Part shown: positions 1 to 8,700 of the stretch, one piece after another
Position numbering within the stretch: position 1 is the first letter of the stretch
Layout of the letters: each line of letters opens with the position of its first letter
Assembly: GCA_013306675.1 (NCBI GenBank)
Contig: JABLUY010000243.1
Location: 1 to 35,000 of the forward strand
Length of the DNA: 35,000 bases
From: Thraustochytrium sp. TN22
Lineage: Eukaryota; Sar; Bigyra; Thraustochytrida; Thraustochytriidae
Direction of reading: 5' to 3'
Notes under the pieces: model-generated
The model's input: only the letters and a program-made list of their open reading frames with translations
Databases searched by the model: none
What the model was told of the DNA's origin: nothing
Made by a program: the position numbers and the translations under genes

Positions 1-1790
1 CGCTGTGCTGCGCGGCGCGGCGCTGCGCTGCGCGGCGCGGCGCTGCGCTGCGCGGGCGCGGCGAGACGCGAGGAGTCGTGCTTTCTTCCTCGGAGCAGGA
101 CCAGGTTGAGCTGAGCTAGAGCTAGCTCGAGAAAGAGGCCGAGGCCGAGGCCGCCGCTGCCGTCACGGTCTTGTGTTTCGGGCTGCGCCGGTTCGCTCGC
201 GGCTGCGCGCAGCTGCCAGCTGCTCGCTCGCTCACTCTCTCAGGGGGTGGTCTGCGCTGCGCTGCTCGTGCACTGCGCTGCGCTGCGCTGCGCTGCGCTG
301 CGCTCACTGCGCTGCGCTAAAAGCTGTTCGTGCAGTGCAATGTCGTGCAGTGCAGTGCGGCGCAGTGCGTGCGGTGCGTGCAGTCACTGCAGTGCGGTGC
401 TCCGGCCCGGGCACTCGCAGCCTAGCCTGAGCTGCCTAGCCAGCTCGTGAGCCGCCGCCGCGGCTAGCTAGACTCCCTCCAGAGGCTCGCCGCGGGCGCG
501 CCCTTCTTCTTTCGGGGGTCGACGGCCGCGCTCACGCCCGCCCCAGCGGCGCTGCGCCGTCGACAGCCAGGCCCGCGGCACTGCAGTCTGGCCGCTAGCG
601 GCGCCTGAAGCGAAGCACGAAGCACAGCAGAGCAGCACAGCAGCGCGGCGGCGGCGGAGACCGTCGACGCGAGGCGAGCCTGAGGCGAGCGAGTCGAGGC
701 TGCGCAGGTCTCTTCGAGTTTGCTAGCTGGCTACACTCGCTGCCAGCGCCCGCCAGCCGCGCCGCGCCGAGCCCAGCCGCCTCGAGTCGGGGCCGCAGCC
801 GCGGCGCACCCAGCGCAACGACCTGCTCACTCACGAAGCCTGCCGAGCCCTGCCGAGCAAACCAAGCGGTGCACGTCTAGAGCGCGAGCTACCGATCGTT
901 AGATCGACGTGAGAGCTACGCTTAGCAGCCTTAGCTCTCGACGCCGGCCTCCGAGTCGGCGGAGCCGCGCGCCGCGACGGCCACCACCCACCACCACCGC
1001 TGGCTGGGCCTCCCGCAGGCCTGCGCGCGGAGCTGCGGGCAAGCGGCGGACCGGGCAGCCTGCCCTCAGTGCCAGTGCCTGTGCCTGCCAGTGGCCCTGC
1101 AGCGCGGCGCCGACTCGAGCAGCTAGCTCGCGGAATCGCGGCTGCTGCCGGTGCCAGCGGCCAGGCGGGCTGAGCGGCGCTGCGCAGCAGCAGCTGCCCG
1201 GCTGCCGGCTGCCGGCAGGAGCTCGACACGGAGAATTGCTCCTACTCCGAGTCGCCAGCCAGCGGAAGGTTTGGGGAGTACGGGGCGCGAAAGGGGCGCG
1301 ACAGGAGTCATTGAGGAGTGAAATGTGGTGCCCGGGACACGTAGCGTCCGCGAACGGCTCCGCGGCTCCGCTTCCTCAAGGCGGCTTGACACCTGGCGGG
1401 CGGGGACTCGGCGGACAGGTAGCTGGAGCAACTTATCCCGGCCTGTGGCAGAGTCACCAGAGTGGCGATTGCCGCGATTCGGTTGCGAAGTCGAACGCAG
1501 GTGCTCGTGGCAGGCTGGCAACGACGTGGCTGCTCGGACTCCGAGCCTGCTCGTGTCGCACGCTCCTTGGCCCAGGCTGGGGGGCAGTGCAAGCTGGTAA
1601 CGTACGTAACAACAACAACAACAAAATCGAACATCATTTCAATCGAACCGTCCACGCGGCTGGCTACAAATTTCTGTCGCCACGGGTGGCCACCGCGTCT
1701 TGGTCTTTTCTCGTGCAGCTTGCAGCAACACCAAGCAGCCCAACCATCCTGAGTCACCGTCACGGCCACGAACTCACGCAGCCTCAAGAC
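1..1790. other. Gene-free, low-complexity GC-rich region
   Basis: No reading frame here looks like a real protein; the open frames are rich in Ala, Arg and Ser, as expected from GC-rich low-complexity DNA. The first 420 bases are dominated by five-base repeats. A short AAC run lies near 1607-1623, close to a GTAC-rich stretch. The region may hold the 3' flank of the CDKAL1 gene that ends at 1791 and the flank of a gene off the left edge. An exon with an unusual sequence cannot be excluded. Confidence 0.6.
252..400. repeat. Pentanucleotide tandem arrays (CTGCG, then GTGCA/GTGCG)
   Basis: From about 252 to 318 the unit GCGCT/CTGCG is repeated with two interruptions. It then changes to GTGCA/GTGCG units from about 330 to 400. 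A related CTGCG/CGGCG array covers roughly 1-58. The unit length of five would break any reading frame, so this is most likely non-coding microsatellite DNA. Confidence 0.75.
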
Positions 1791-3713
1791 TCACGGTGAC
1801 TTGGACGACTTCGTCGCCGAGACGACTTCGTCAGTCTCAGTCTCCGCAATCTCCGCAGCAACGTGGAACTTGCTGGCGGCGGTCACGAGGACGAGAACGC
1901 GGCGGCCGATGAGCTGGTCGTTGCGCGGCGTCAGAACGACCTTGACGTAGGCGTCCGTGTGGGCGACGTTCTGCGTGCCGCACTTGGAGATCTCCTCGGC
2001 GACCCAAACCGGGAGGACGCGGCCCACGAGGTGGGCGTGCGGCTCGTAGCTGTCGAAGAGCGCCGAGACGCGCCGGCTGCGGTCCTTGACGACGCGCGTC
2101 GGCAGGCGCTTGAGGCGGGCCGCGGGCGTGCCAGGCCGCGGGTAGAACTGCGAAATGTTGAGCACGGGGAAGCGGTAGCGCCGCACGAGCGCCAGCGTCT
2201 CCTCAAAGTCCTCCTCAGTCTCCGTCGGGAAGCCGCAGATGATGTCGGTCGCCAAGGTGAGCCCCGGCACGTGCTTGAGCATGTAGTCCGCGGCGCGCGC
2301 AAACTCCTCCACCGTGTACTCGCGGCGCATGGCCGCCAGCACGCGGTCGCTCCCCGACTGCACAGGCATGTGCAGGAACTTGAACATGCATCCGCTGCGC
2401 ATGGCGGCCGCCACGCGGTCGAGCTGCGCCAGAATGTACGGCGGGTTGGTCATGCCGAGCCGCAGCATGCGGTCCGGCAGCGCGCGCGCTGCCACCACCG
2501 CCGTTAGCCGCTCCAGCAACGCCGCTAGGCTCGTGCCCAGGTCGCGACCGTACGCGCCGGTATCCTCGCTGGCCAGCCAGATCTCGCGCGCCGCCATGCG
2601 TCCGCTCGCCGGGTCGTCCGTCTCCTCCAGCACGCGCTCCACGCGCGCCACCAGGGCGTCCGGCGCGTAGCTGCCAAGCCGCCCGCGCGCGTGCTTCGTC
2701 TTGCAGTATGTGCAGCTCCCCAGACACCCGGTGCTCAGCGGCACGATCTCGATCAGCATGTTCCGCCGCACCTTGGGTAGATCCAGCGTCGGCAGCTCCT
2801 TCTTGCCCAGCAGCCGCACGGCGTTCCCGGCTAGCGCCTGCTCCACCACCTCCACGACGCGGTCCAGCTGCGTCACGCCCAGCACGCTCAGGCCCTCGAG
2901 CCCCTTGAGCTTGCGGTCCGCCTGCGGCACGCACCCGGCCACCACCACGGCCTTGCCCAGCGCGCGCCCTTGCTGCACCAGATGCAAGAACGCCGACTGC
3001 GACGGATCCTTGACTGTGCAGCTGTTCACCAGCCACACGTCCGCGTCCTCCTTGCGGGCGCTCGCCACGTACCCGTACGCCGTCAACATGCCCTCCATGT
3101 ACTCCCCATCGCTCACGTTGTGCGCACACCCAAAGGTCTTGCTCCAGAACCGTCCCACGCCAGGCGCCAGAGGCCCCGGCCTCGGCGTCGGCGTCGCTTC
3201 CGCTGCTCCTGCTGCTGCTCCTGCTGCTGCTGCTGCTCCTGCTCCTGTACATGTCGGCTGCCCGCGGCTGTTCCACTTGCTGCCACCCGCTGCGATGTCA
3301 TCGTCCTCGAGGTCCTGGCCCTCCTGGTCCTCTTCGGCGTCGCCAGCTTCCTTCACGTCCTCGTCGTCGCCGTCGTCGTTATGCCGGACTTGCTCGTCCT
3401 GCTCGTCGTGTTCATCATCGCTAAGGGTAGCGGTGGTCGTGCCGTGTTTGTCGCCGTTGCTGATGCTGCTGCTGCCAGTCGTGGGACGCCTCCTCGTCCC
3501 CAGCGACCTGCTGGTGCTGGTGCTGCTGGTGCTGCTGGTGCTGAATGGGCTCCCCGCCGGTGCCGCGGAGCCCGCCAAGGCGGGCGCCGCTGGCGGCGGC
3601 GCTGGCGGCAGCGCGGGTCGGTGCAGGCGCACCTCGGCAGGCCGGTGCGCGCCCACGCGCGCGCCCGCGGCCGCCCACGCGGCCGCGAGCCCGAGGTCCT
3701 CAATGTCGTCCAT
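1791..3713 (-). CDS. CDKAL1: CDKAL1-type tRNA-t6A37 methylthiotransferase
   Basis: Radical-SAM enzyme of the MiaB/CDKAL1 family, which converts t6A37 to ms2t6A37 in tRNA-Lys(UUU). The 640-residue frame starts with about 185 residues of Ala/Pro/Ser-rich and acidic low-complexity sequence. The methylthiotransferase N-domain follows, with its three cluster cysteines at C196 (KTFGC), C232 (NSC) and C261 (VAGC). The radical-SAM cluster CLGSCTYC has C330, C334 and C337, and a TRAM-like domain lies at about 560-625. All six cluster cysteines are present, so activity is expected. Animal CDKAL1 ends in a hydrophobic tail anchor; this protein ends in a polar Ser/Lys tail, so ER anchoring is not evident. 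It sits head to head with the Grc3-like gene, 55 bases away. The start is the first Met of the frame; a later Met would trim only the disordered extension. Confidence 0.93.
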   Translation of the reverse strand: MDDIEDLGLAAAWAAAGARVGAHRPAEVRLHRPALPPAPPPAAPALAGSAAPAGSPFSTSSTSSTSTSRSLGTRRRPTTGSSSISNGDKHGTTTATLSDDEHDEQDEQVRHNDDGDDEDVKEAGDAEEDQEGQDLEDDDIAAGGSKWNSRGQPTCTGAGAAAAAGAAAGAAEATPTPRPGPLAPGVGRFWSKTFGCAHNVSDGEYMEGMLTAYGYVASARKEDADVWLVNSCTVKDPSQSAFLHLVQQGRALGKAVVVAGCVPQADRKLKGLEGLSVLGVTQLDRVVEVVEQALAGNAVRLLGKKELPTLDLPKVRRNMLIEIVPLSTGCLGSCTYCKTKHARGRLGSYAPDALVARVERVLEETDDPASGRMAAREIWLASEDTGAYGRDLGTSLAALLERLTAVVAARALPDRMLRLGMTNPPYILAQLDRVAAAMRSGCMFKFLHMPVQSGSDRVLAAMRREYTVEEFARAADYMLKHVPGLTLATDIICGFPTETEEDFEETLALVRRYRFPVLNISQFYPRPGTPAARLKRLPTRVVKDRSRRVSALFDSYEPHAHLVGRVLPVWVAEEISKCGTQNVAHTDAYVKVVLTPRNDQLIGRRVLVLVTAASKFHVAAEIAETETDEVVSATKSSKSP

Positions 3714-3768
3714 GGCGGCGCCGCCTCGCCACTAGTTCTGCATCATCGCCGCAGACGCCGACGCCGCC
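3714..3768. promoter_or_regulatory. Probable bidirectional promoter/5' UTR between CDKAL1 and Grc3-like genes
   Basis: Only 55 bases separate the two divergent start codons, so core promoter elements must be shared or lie inside the neighbouring genes. The stretch is GC-rich and has no TATA-like sequence that I can see. This is inferred from spacing only. Confidence 0.45.
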
Positions 3769-5073
3769 ATGCTCGCGCTCTGGACCGGCAGCGATGTGGC
3801 GCGCAGCGAGGCCGTCGTGGACGATGCCTGGGCCCGCGCGCTCGCCTCGCTAGCGCGCCGCGCCGCCAAGGTCGGCGCCGCGGCCGCCGGCGCGCCAGCC
3901 GGACTCGGAGCACAAGCGGTGGTGGGCGCGGAGGACCAGCAGGGCGAGGAGGCCACGCCGCAGGGCGAGGCCATGGCCGTGGCCGTGGTGGGCGGCAAGG
4001 GCCTTGGCAAGTCCACCTTCACGCGCCTGGCTGCCAACCGCCTCGAGGAGGCCATGCCGGACCACGTGCGACTCTTCGTGCTCGACGTCGACCCGGGCCA
4101 GCCGCTCGTCGAGATGCCCGGCACGCTGTCGCTCTTCGAGGCCGTCGCCGTCGCCAGCGACAGCGCCAGCGACAGCGCAGCTCCTGCCGCCAAGGCCACC
4201 AAGGCCAAGAAGAACAACAAGAAACGCCCGCGTAACGCCGTGGGCCGTCGCTTCGAACGCCGCGCCGCGCTCTTCCTCGGCGACGTCTCGCCCGCCACAC
4301 ACCCGAGCACCTACGTGGACGCCGTGCGCGAGCTCGCCGACACCTACGAGAATGCGCGCGGTAGCGACCCGGCCGTTCTCCTCGTCAATGGCCACGGCTG
4401 GACCATCGGCTTGGGCGCCGAGATGCTCACCGCCACCCTCGCAGCCGCGCGCGTCAACTACGTCGTGCACATGCGCCACGCCTCGCGCGTCGACGCGCAG
4501 TTCTACGATGCCAAGGCCATGCAGCGCGTCTACTCGCTCGCGCCCGCCAGCGTCTCCGGGTCCACCATTGCGGCGCGCGACTCGCGCTTCGATCGCATCG
4601 CCGCCTACTTCGCGGCGCCCTCGCTCACCGACCTTGAGTGCAAGCGCTCCTTCTCGCTGCGCCTGCCCACCGAGGCCCAGCTCTCGCTCGTTCGCCACGG
4701 CGACCTCGGCCGCGACGCCTACCCGATGCTCGCCGATGGCGCCCTCGTCGGCCTCTGCCGCGCCTACCGGGCCGCCTCCGGCGCGCTCCGTTTTGCCTAC
4801 CTGGCCTCTGGCGTCGTCATGACTGCTCGCGAGACCGACCTTGACATCGTCTCTCCCCTCTCCAAGGCCGACCTGCTCGCAGACGGCCTCACGCACGTCG
4901 TGCTTGGCACGCAGCACGCGCCTCTCAGTCTCTGGCAGCAGTCCAACGCCGACGCTGTCGCAGGCGCCGAGACGCGCCCCTTTTTCGTCGACGTCGACCT
5001 CGCTTTGGACCGCGTCCGGCCTTCCGGGACGAACCGCAAAAACCTCAAGCGTCGCCGTCTTGGTCGCCGTTGA
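3769..5073 (+). CDS. NOL9: Grc3/NOL9-type polynucleotide 5'-hydroxyl kinase
   Basis: Member of the CLP1/GRC3 P-loop kinase family; Grc3/NOL9 phosphorylates 5'-OH RNA ends during removal of ITS2 from pre-rRNA in the nucleolus. The Walker A motif GGKGLGKST lies at about 75-83. It is followed by the family motif LDVDPGQP (105-112), then GDVSP, and a VNGHGW element in the middle of the domain. A basic KKNNKKRPR stretch near 145-165 and an Arg/Lys-rich C-terminus could be nuclear or nucleolar signals. At 434 residues it is clearly shorter than yeast Grc3 or human NOL9 and consists of little more than the kinase and C-terminal domains. CLP1 is the alternative, but the GDVSP and VNGHGW features fit the Grc3 branch better. 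The start is 55 bases from the divergent CDKAL1 start. Confidence 0.88.
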   Translation: MLALWTGSDVARSEAVVDDAWARALASLARRAAKVGAAAAGAPAGLGAQAVVGAEDQQGEEATPQGEAMAVAVVGGKGLGKSTFTRLAANRLEEAMPDHVRLFVLDVDPGQPLVEMPGTLSLFEAVAVASDSASDSAAPAAKATKAKKNNKKRPRNAVGRRFERRAALFLGDVSPATHPSTYVDAVRELADTYENARGSDPAVLLVNGHGWTIGLGAEMLTATLAAARVNYVVHMRHASRVDAQFYDAKAMQRVYSLAPASVSGSTIAARDSRFDRIAAYFAAPSLTDLECKRSFSLRLPTEAQLSLVRHGDLGRDAYPMLADGALVGLCRAYRAASGALRFAYLASGVVMTARETDLDIVSPLSKADLLADGLTHVVLGTQHAPLSLWQQSNADAVAGAETRPFFVDVDLALDRVRPSGTNRKNLKRRRLGRR

Positions 5074-5300
5074 AGAATGCGAGCAACGAAAAACGCAGGG
5101 AAAAAAAGAGACAATTGTTCTGGTTGCAATCTGCCTGACAGTGAAGCTTGTGTGGTGGTACCTGTGTGTCGCAGGCCCACCGAGACAAAACCGCCGCAAG
5201 AACCTCTCCGAGTCCGGAGCATATCGCCGTCCTGGCCGCCAGGACAACGGCCGGGATCGAAATCCTTCCTTGTGACTTTGCGGGGCCGCCGGGCATCGTG

Positions 5301-5879
5301 TTACGCCGCCCCAGCTTCACCAAGGGCCGCCCGGAGCTTATGTGCCAGTAGCTTCTCAATTTGCTCCGCCTTCCAGCCGGTCACATCGATGCGGCGCACG
5401 ACGTCGCCGTCCTCATCGAAGAGCACGAGCTCGGGCCGCCGCGCAAAGGCATCCGACACGTCCAGAAGCGCGCCAAAGCGCTTCGCGCGGTCGTTGAGAA
5501 AATTTGCCAGCTCCGGGTACGCTGCGATGCGGAAGCGGTCCACGATCAGCTCCGCGCTCGCCACTGCCACCTCGTCGTCCTCGTCGTCCTCTTCGCCCTC
5601 CGCCTCGCTGCAGCACTCATCGCAGAACCGGACGATCTCGGCCACCTGGCCAGCGTCGGCCTGGTCGGCCTCGGCCGCCAGCGCGCGCTCCAGCCGCTCG
5701 CACGTGGCGCAGGCCAGCTGCGACGCGTCGAAGAGCGCCGCGCAAGAGGTGGTGGCACCATCGCCCGCCTCGCCGGTCGCCGCCGCGACCACGGCCAGCG
5801 CCAGTGTCAGCGCCAGCGCCGCGACAAGGGCGGCCGTGGCGGCCGCGCCGCCCAGCCGTGCCCTTCTTGCGCGCACCAT
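5301..5879 (-). CDS. SELENOF: SELENOF (Sep15)-like ER protein lacking the redox Cys/Sec motif
   Basis: ER-lumen protein of the SELENOF/SELENOM thioredoxin-like family. Starting at MVRARR gives a basic n-region, a long Ala/Leu hydrophobic core and a cleavable-looking signal peptide; an upstream Met at 5930 would add 17 residues. After the signal comes the cysteine framework C-x10-CATC ... FCDECC. It matches the UGGT-binding domain of animal SELENOF (C-x10-CSSC ... CRGCC) in spacing. An acidic linker EGEEDDEDDE follows, then the thioredoxin-like domain. Where SELENOF reads LEVCGUKLGRFPQVQAFV, this protein reads LIVDRFRIAAYPELANFL: the CGU motif is DRF. The codons are GAC CGC TTC, so no in-frame TGA is being misread. 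The domain then continues colinearly to WKAEQIEKLLAHKL. The family assignment is firm; loss of oxidoreductase chemistry is inferred. Confidence 0.85.
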   Translation of the reverse strand: MVRARRARLGGAAATAALVAALALTLALAVVAAATGEAGDGATTSCAALFDASQLACATCERLERALAAEADQADAGQVAEIVRFCDECCSEAEGEEDDEDDEVAVASAELIVDRFRIAAYPELANFLNDRAKRFGALLDVSDAFARRPELVLFDEDGDVVRRIDVTGWKAEQIEKLLAHKLRAALGEAGAA

Positions 5880-6064
5880 CCTGTGGTGAATTGCGGTTTG
5901 GGTTTTGGTCAAGCTAGCGAGCGAGCTCATGGTCAGGCTGGCTGGAGGAGTACTGGTACCGGTCGCACTAGCCTACCACGGTGCACTGCGCTGCGCCTCG
6001 TCGGAGGGCTGCCACGGCGGCCGCGTCGCGAAGCTTGCTCGCACCATCCTGAAAATTGCGGTTT
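5873..6064. repeat. Direct repeat of a SELENOF-like leader/start segment
   Basis: GCACCATCCTG followed by ATTGCGGTTT occurs at 5873-5899 and again at 6041-6064, with 6 and 3 intervening bases. On the minus strand each copy reads as a short leader ending in CAG, then ATGGTGCG. The first copy contains the chosen start codon of the SELENOF-like gene (Met-Val-Arg-Ala); the second encodes the same four residues and then diverges. Confidence 0.6.
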
Positions 6065-6156
6065 CGGTGAATGCAAGGCGCACGCAAAGGCATGAAGAAT
6101 GAGATAACATACAGCGGCTCGTCCTTTCGTATGACCAACCGTGCTGGCGCAGAGGT

Positions 6157-7872
6157 TTATCGGTTCTGGAGGATCTCGATGATGAGGTCCCGGTTGAGCA
6201 CAGTGAATTCGTGCATCTTGGAGATGACCTCGAAGTGGCGGACAATGTACTCTGTGCAGAGCTTCTTGAGGTCAAAGGCCTGGTGCTGGTCGGCGACGCT
6301 GAGCAAGAGCGGCGCGTTGTTCTGGCAGAGCTTGGTGTGCACGATGGATTCGCACTCAGCCTTGAGGAGGTCGATGGCGTAGAGGTCGGCGAGGACGTAG
6401 AGCTCAATGGCGATCTCGGCGGAGACGTCGACGCGGTCGGTGTAGAGGAACTGCAGGAGCGCCAAGAAGACATCGTGGCGCGTGTCGCTAATGTGGATCT
6501 CCTTCTCGTGGGACTCCTTCATGCCAGAGGAGAACATGGCGCGGAAGTGGGCGCAGCGCGCCGCGATGATGACGCGGTGCGCGTAGATGCGCCGGCCCTC
6601 CACCAGGAAGCAGACGTCGGAGAACTCGCTCGTGTTGACTGCGGAGGCGAAGTCCTGGACAAGCGTGGAGTTGGGCAGTTCGCGGCGCGCCTCGAGCGGG
6701 ACGGCGAGCGCAGCGGTGTGCTCGTTGTACGAGGCCACGCGCACGATGCGCTTGTTGGCGAGGCCCTCGACGCGCTGCGGGGCGATGACCTTTTCAGTGT
6801 CGCCGTGGCCCAGCTTGCCGTGGTCGCCGTTGCCAAAGGTCCAGACGGCGCCCTCCTCGTCCAGAATTACGGTGTGCGACCAGCCGCAGGTGACCTGCTT
6901 GATCTTCACCTTGCTCATGGACTTGACGCGCGTCGGCCGCGGGAAGTTCTCCTTGTTGCCGTGGCCCAGCTGGCCGTGCTCGCCGCCGCCCCACGTGAAG
7001 AGGTCGCCCTTGTCGGTGATGGCGGCCGTGTGAAAGCCGCCGCACGCGATCTGCACGACGCGGCGGTCCTTGAGCTTGTCGCACTCGATGGCGCGCGGCT
7101 CCAGCTGGTTCACCTCGTTGCCGTGGCCCAGCCGCCCGAACTTGCCCTCGCCCCACGTGTACACCTCGCCCTGCTCCGTCACAGCGCCCGTGTGGAAGCC
7201 GCACGCCGCGATCTGGCACACGTTGCGCCGGTGCAAGGCCTCCAGCATGCGCGGAATGTACTGATGGCCCTCCGTCTCGCCGTGGCCCGAGACGCCGTTG
7301 TCGCGGTCGCCCCACGCGTACACGTCCGTGCCGGCCTTGGCGCCCAGGCCGGCGTGCTGTGAGCTCGCGCCGCTGCTACTTTTGCTGTTGTCCACCAGAA
7401 CCACCGTGTGCCGGCTCCCGCACGCCACCTGTGAGACCCACTTGTCCTTGAGCGCCTCCACCTTGCGCGGGATCGAGTGCCCGTTCTCGTTGCCGTGGCC
7501 CAGCTTGCCGTACATGCCGCCGCCCCACGTGAACAGCTCGCCCGTGTCCGTCACCGCCGCCGTGTGGTAGCTCCCGCACGTGACCTGCGCTACCACCTTG
7601 CTCTTGATGGCCGTCACCAGCCGCGGCTCATGCTTCCAGCCCTGGTCGCCGTGGCCCAGCCGCCCGTCGTCGCCGCGTCCCCACGTGTACACCTCGCCGT
7701 CCCGCGTCAGCACCACCGTGTGGCCCGACCCGCACACCACGCTGCTCACGTCGCGCTCGCCCAACGTCTCGATCAGCCGCGGCTTGAACTGGTCGCACGC
7801 GTCGCCCAGCCCCAGCTGCCCGTCCTCGCCGCGGCCCCACGCGTACACCTGCATCGACCGCGCGCCCGCCAT
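6157..7872 (-). CDS. RCC1-repeat propeller with C-terminal BTB domain (RCBTB-like)
   Basis: Seven consecutive RCC1 repeats start at MQVYAWGRGEDGQLG. Each has the VYxWGxGxxGxLGHG core and a CGxxHT strand, enough for a complete seven-bladed beta-propeller. A BTB domain follows (SDVCFLVEGRRIYAHRVI, then HFRAMFSSGMKES) with a BACK-like helical tail ending ILQNR. RCC1-BTB proteins are usually substrate adaptors for CUL3 ubiquitin ligases, or vesicle/cilium-associated factors; BTB suggests dimerisation and possible cullin binding. I start at the Met shortly before the first repeat. The same frame is open up to a Met at 8583, which would add about 237 Ala/Pro/Arg-rich residues. No other Met lies between, so the true start is one of these two or an unseen upstream exon. 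The third repeat has a Ser/Gly-rich loop insertion. Confidence 0.88.
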   Translation of the reverse strand: MAGARSMQVYAWGRGEDGQLGLGDACDQFKPRLIETLGERDVSSVVCGSGHTVVLTRDGEVYTWGRGDDGRLGHGDQGWKHEPRLVTAIKSKVVAQVTCGSYHTAAVTDTGELFTWGGGMYGKLGHGNENGHSIPRKVEALKDKWVSQVACGSRHTVVLVDNSKSSSGASSQHAGLGAKAGTDVYAWGDRDNGVSGHGETEGHQYIPRMLEALHRRNVCQIAACGFHTGAVTEQGEVYTWGEGKFGRLGHGNEVNQLEPRAIECDKLKDRRVVQIACGGFHTAAITDKGDLFTWGGGEHGQLGHGNKENFPRPTRVKSMSKVKIKQVTCGWSHTVILDEEGAVWTFGNGDHGKLGHGDTEKVIAPQRVEGLANKRIVRVASYNEHTAALAVPLEARRELPNSTLVQDFASAVNTSEFSDVCFLVEGRRIYAHRVIIAARCAHFRAMFSSGMKESHEKEIHISDTRHDVFLALLQFLYTDRVDVSAEIAIELYVLADLYAIDLLKAECESIVHTKLCQNNAPLLLSVADQHQAFDLKKLCTEYIVRHFEVISKMHEFTVLNRDLIIEILQNR

Positions 7873-8154
7873 CCTCCCCGCGCCGCCGCCGCGCTCCTGC
7901 GCCGCTCCTGCTTCCTCGCCAGCCAGCTCCAGCTGCAGCTCCTCCAGCTGCAGCGCCTTGCGGCCGAGCTGCGCCGCCGCGCCGCCGCGGGAGTCCGCCG
8001 CCCAGCGCGTGCGCGCCGCGCCACGCCGCGCCGCCGCGCCGCGCGCGCCGCCGCCCGCCGCCGCGCCCGCCGCCGCCGCCGCCGCCGCCGCCGCGCCAAG
8101 ACCTTGGACGACGACTTGAGGGACTGCGCCTGGGGAGGGGCGAGCGCGACTAGC

Positions 8155-8206
8155 CCGAGCTGGAGCTGGAGCTGGAGCTGGAGCTGGAGCTGGAGCTGGA
8201 GCTGCT
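8155..8206. repeat. Hexanucleotide tandem repeat (GGAGCT)n
   Basis: About eight tandem copies of GGAGCT on the plus strand. In the possible N-terminal extension of the RCC1-BTB frame on the minus strand this would read as alternating Ala-Pro. The six-base unit preserves any frame, unlike the five-base arrays elsewhere in the window. Confidence 0.8.
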
Positions 8207-8700
8207 GGAGCTCGGCCTCGAGCGCGAGCAGGGCAAGGGCGCGGCCTCCGCGACCGTCCAGAGGAGCGCGGCCACGAAGAGGAGCGCGTCGCGCCCTCGC
8301 GAAGACGAAGACGCACGGCCACGCGAAGAAGCTCGACCTGCGCGACGGGGAGAACGCAGTGCCAGATAACGTAGTGAGGCACGCGAAGGTGCTTGGCTGC
8401 CGAAAGGCGTGACTGCAAGCGGGGTTTGGCGAGCGAACGAACGAAACGAGCGAACGCAAAGTAAAAATTTATTGCTATCGAGCGACGAATGGAGGCGAGC
8501 ACGACGCTCAACGCGATTCTGCGGCCGAGCGTTGCTTGGCGCGCATGGCACGAGCTAGGCGCTCGCGCGGCTACATTCATCAAGCCGGGGGTTGGGCGAA
8601 CTTGGGCTCTCCTTGAAGGACCTGACGGTTAGGGACTCGAACCTGGGACCAGAGCCGGTGAGAACGCGATCGGCGCGACGCAGAGCGAACTGAGCATGAG

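Noticed and set aside
909-1799. 296-residue plus-strand open frame
   Set aside because: Arg/Ser/Ala-rich with no domain, in a repeat-rich GC-rich region; overlapping frames on both strands look the same.
2970-4235. 421-residue plus-strand open frame
   Set aside because: It overlaps CDKAL1 antisense and the Grc3-like gene out of frame, and consists of Arg/Ala-rich low-complexity sequence.
8618-8690. tRNA gene on the minus strand, from a perfect B-box-like GGTTCGAGTCC
   Set aside because: The T-stem has two mismatches, no 5' acceptor strand pairs with the 3' part, and no D-arm or anticodon arm can be placed.
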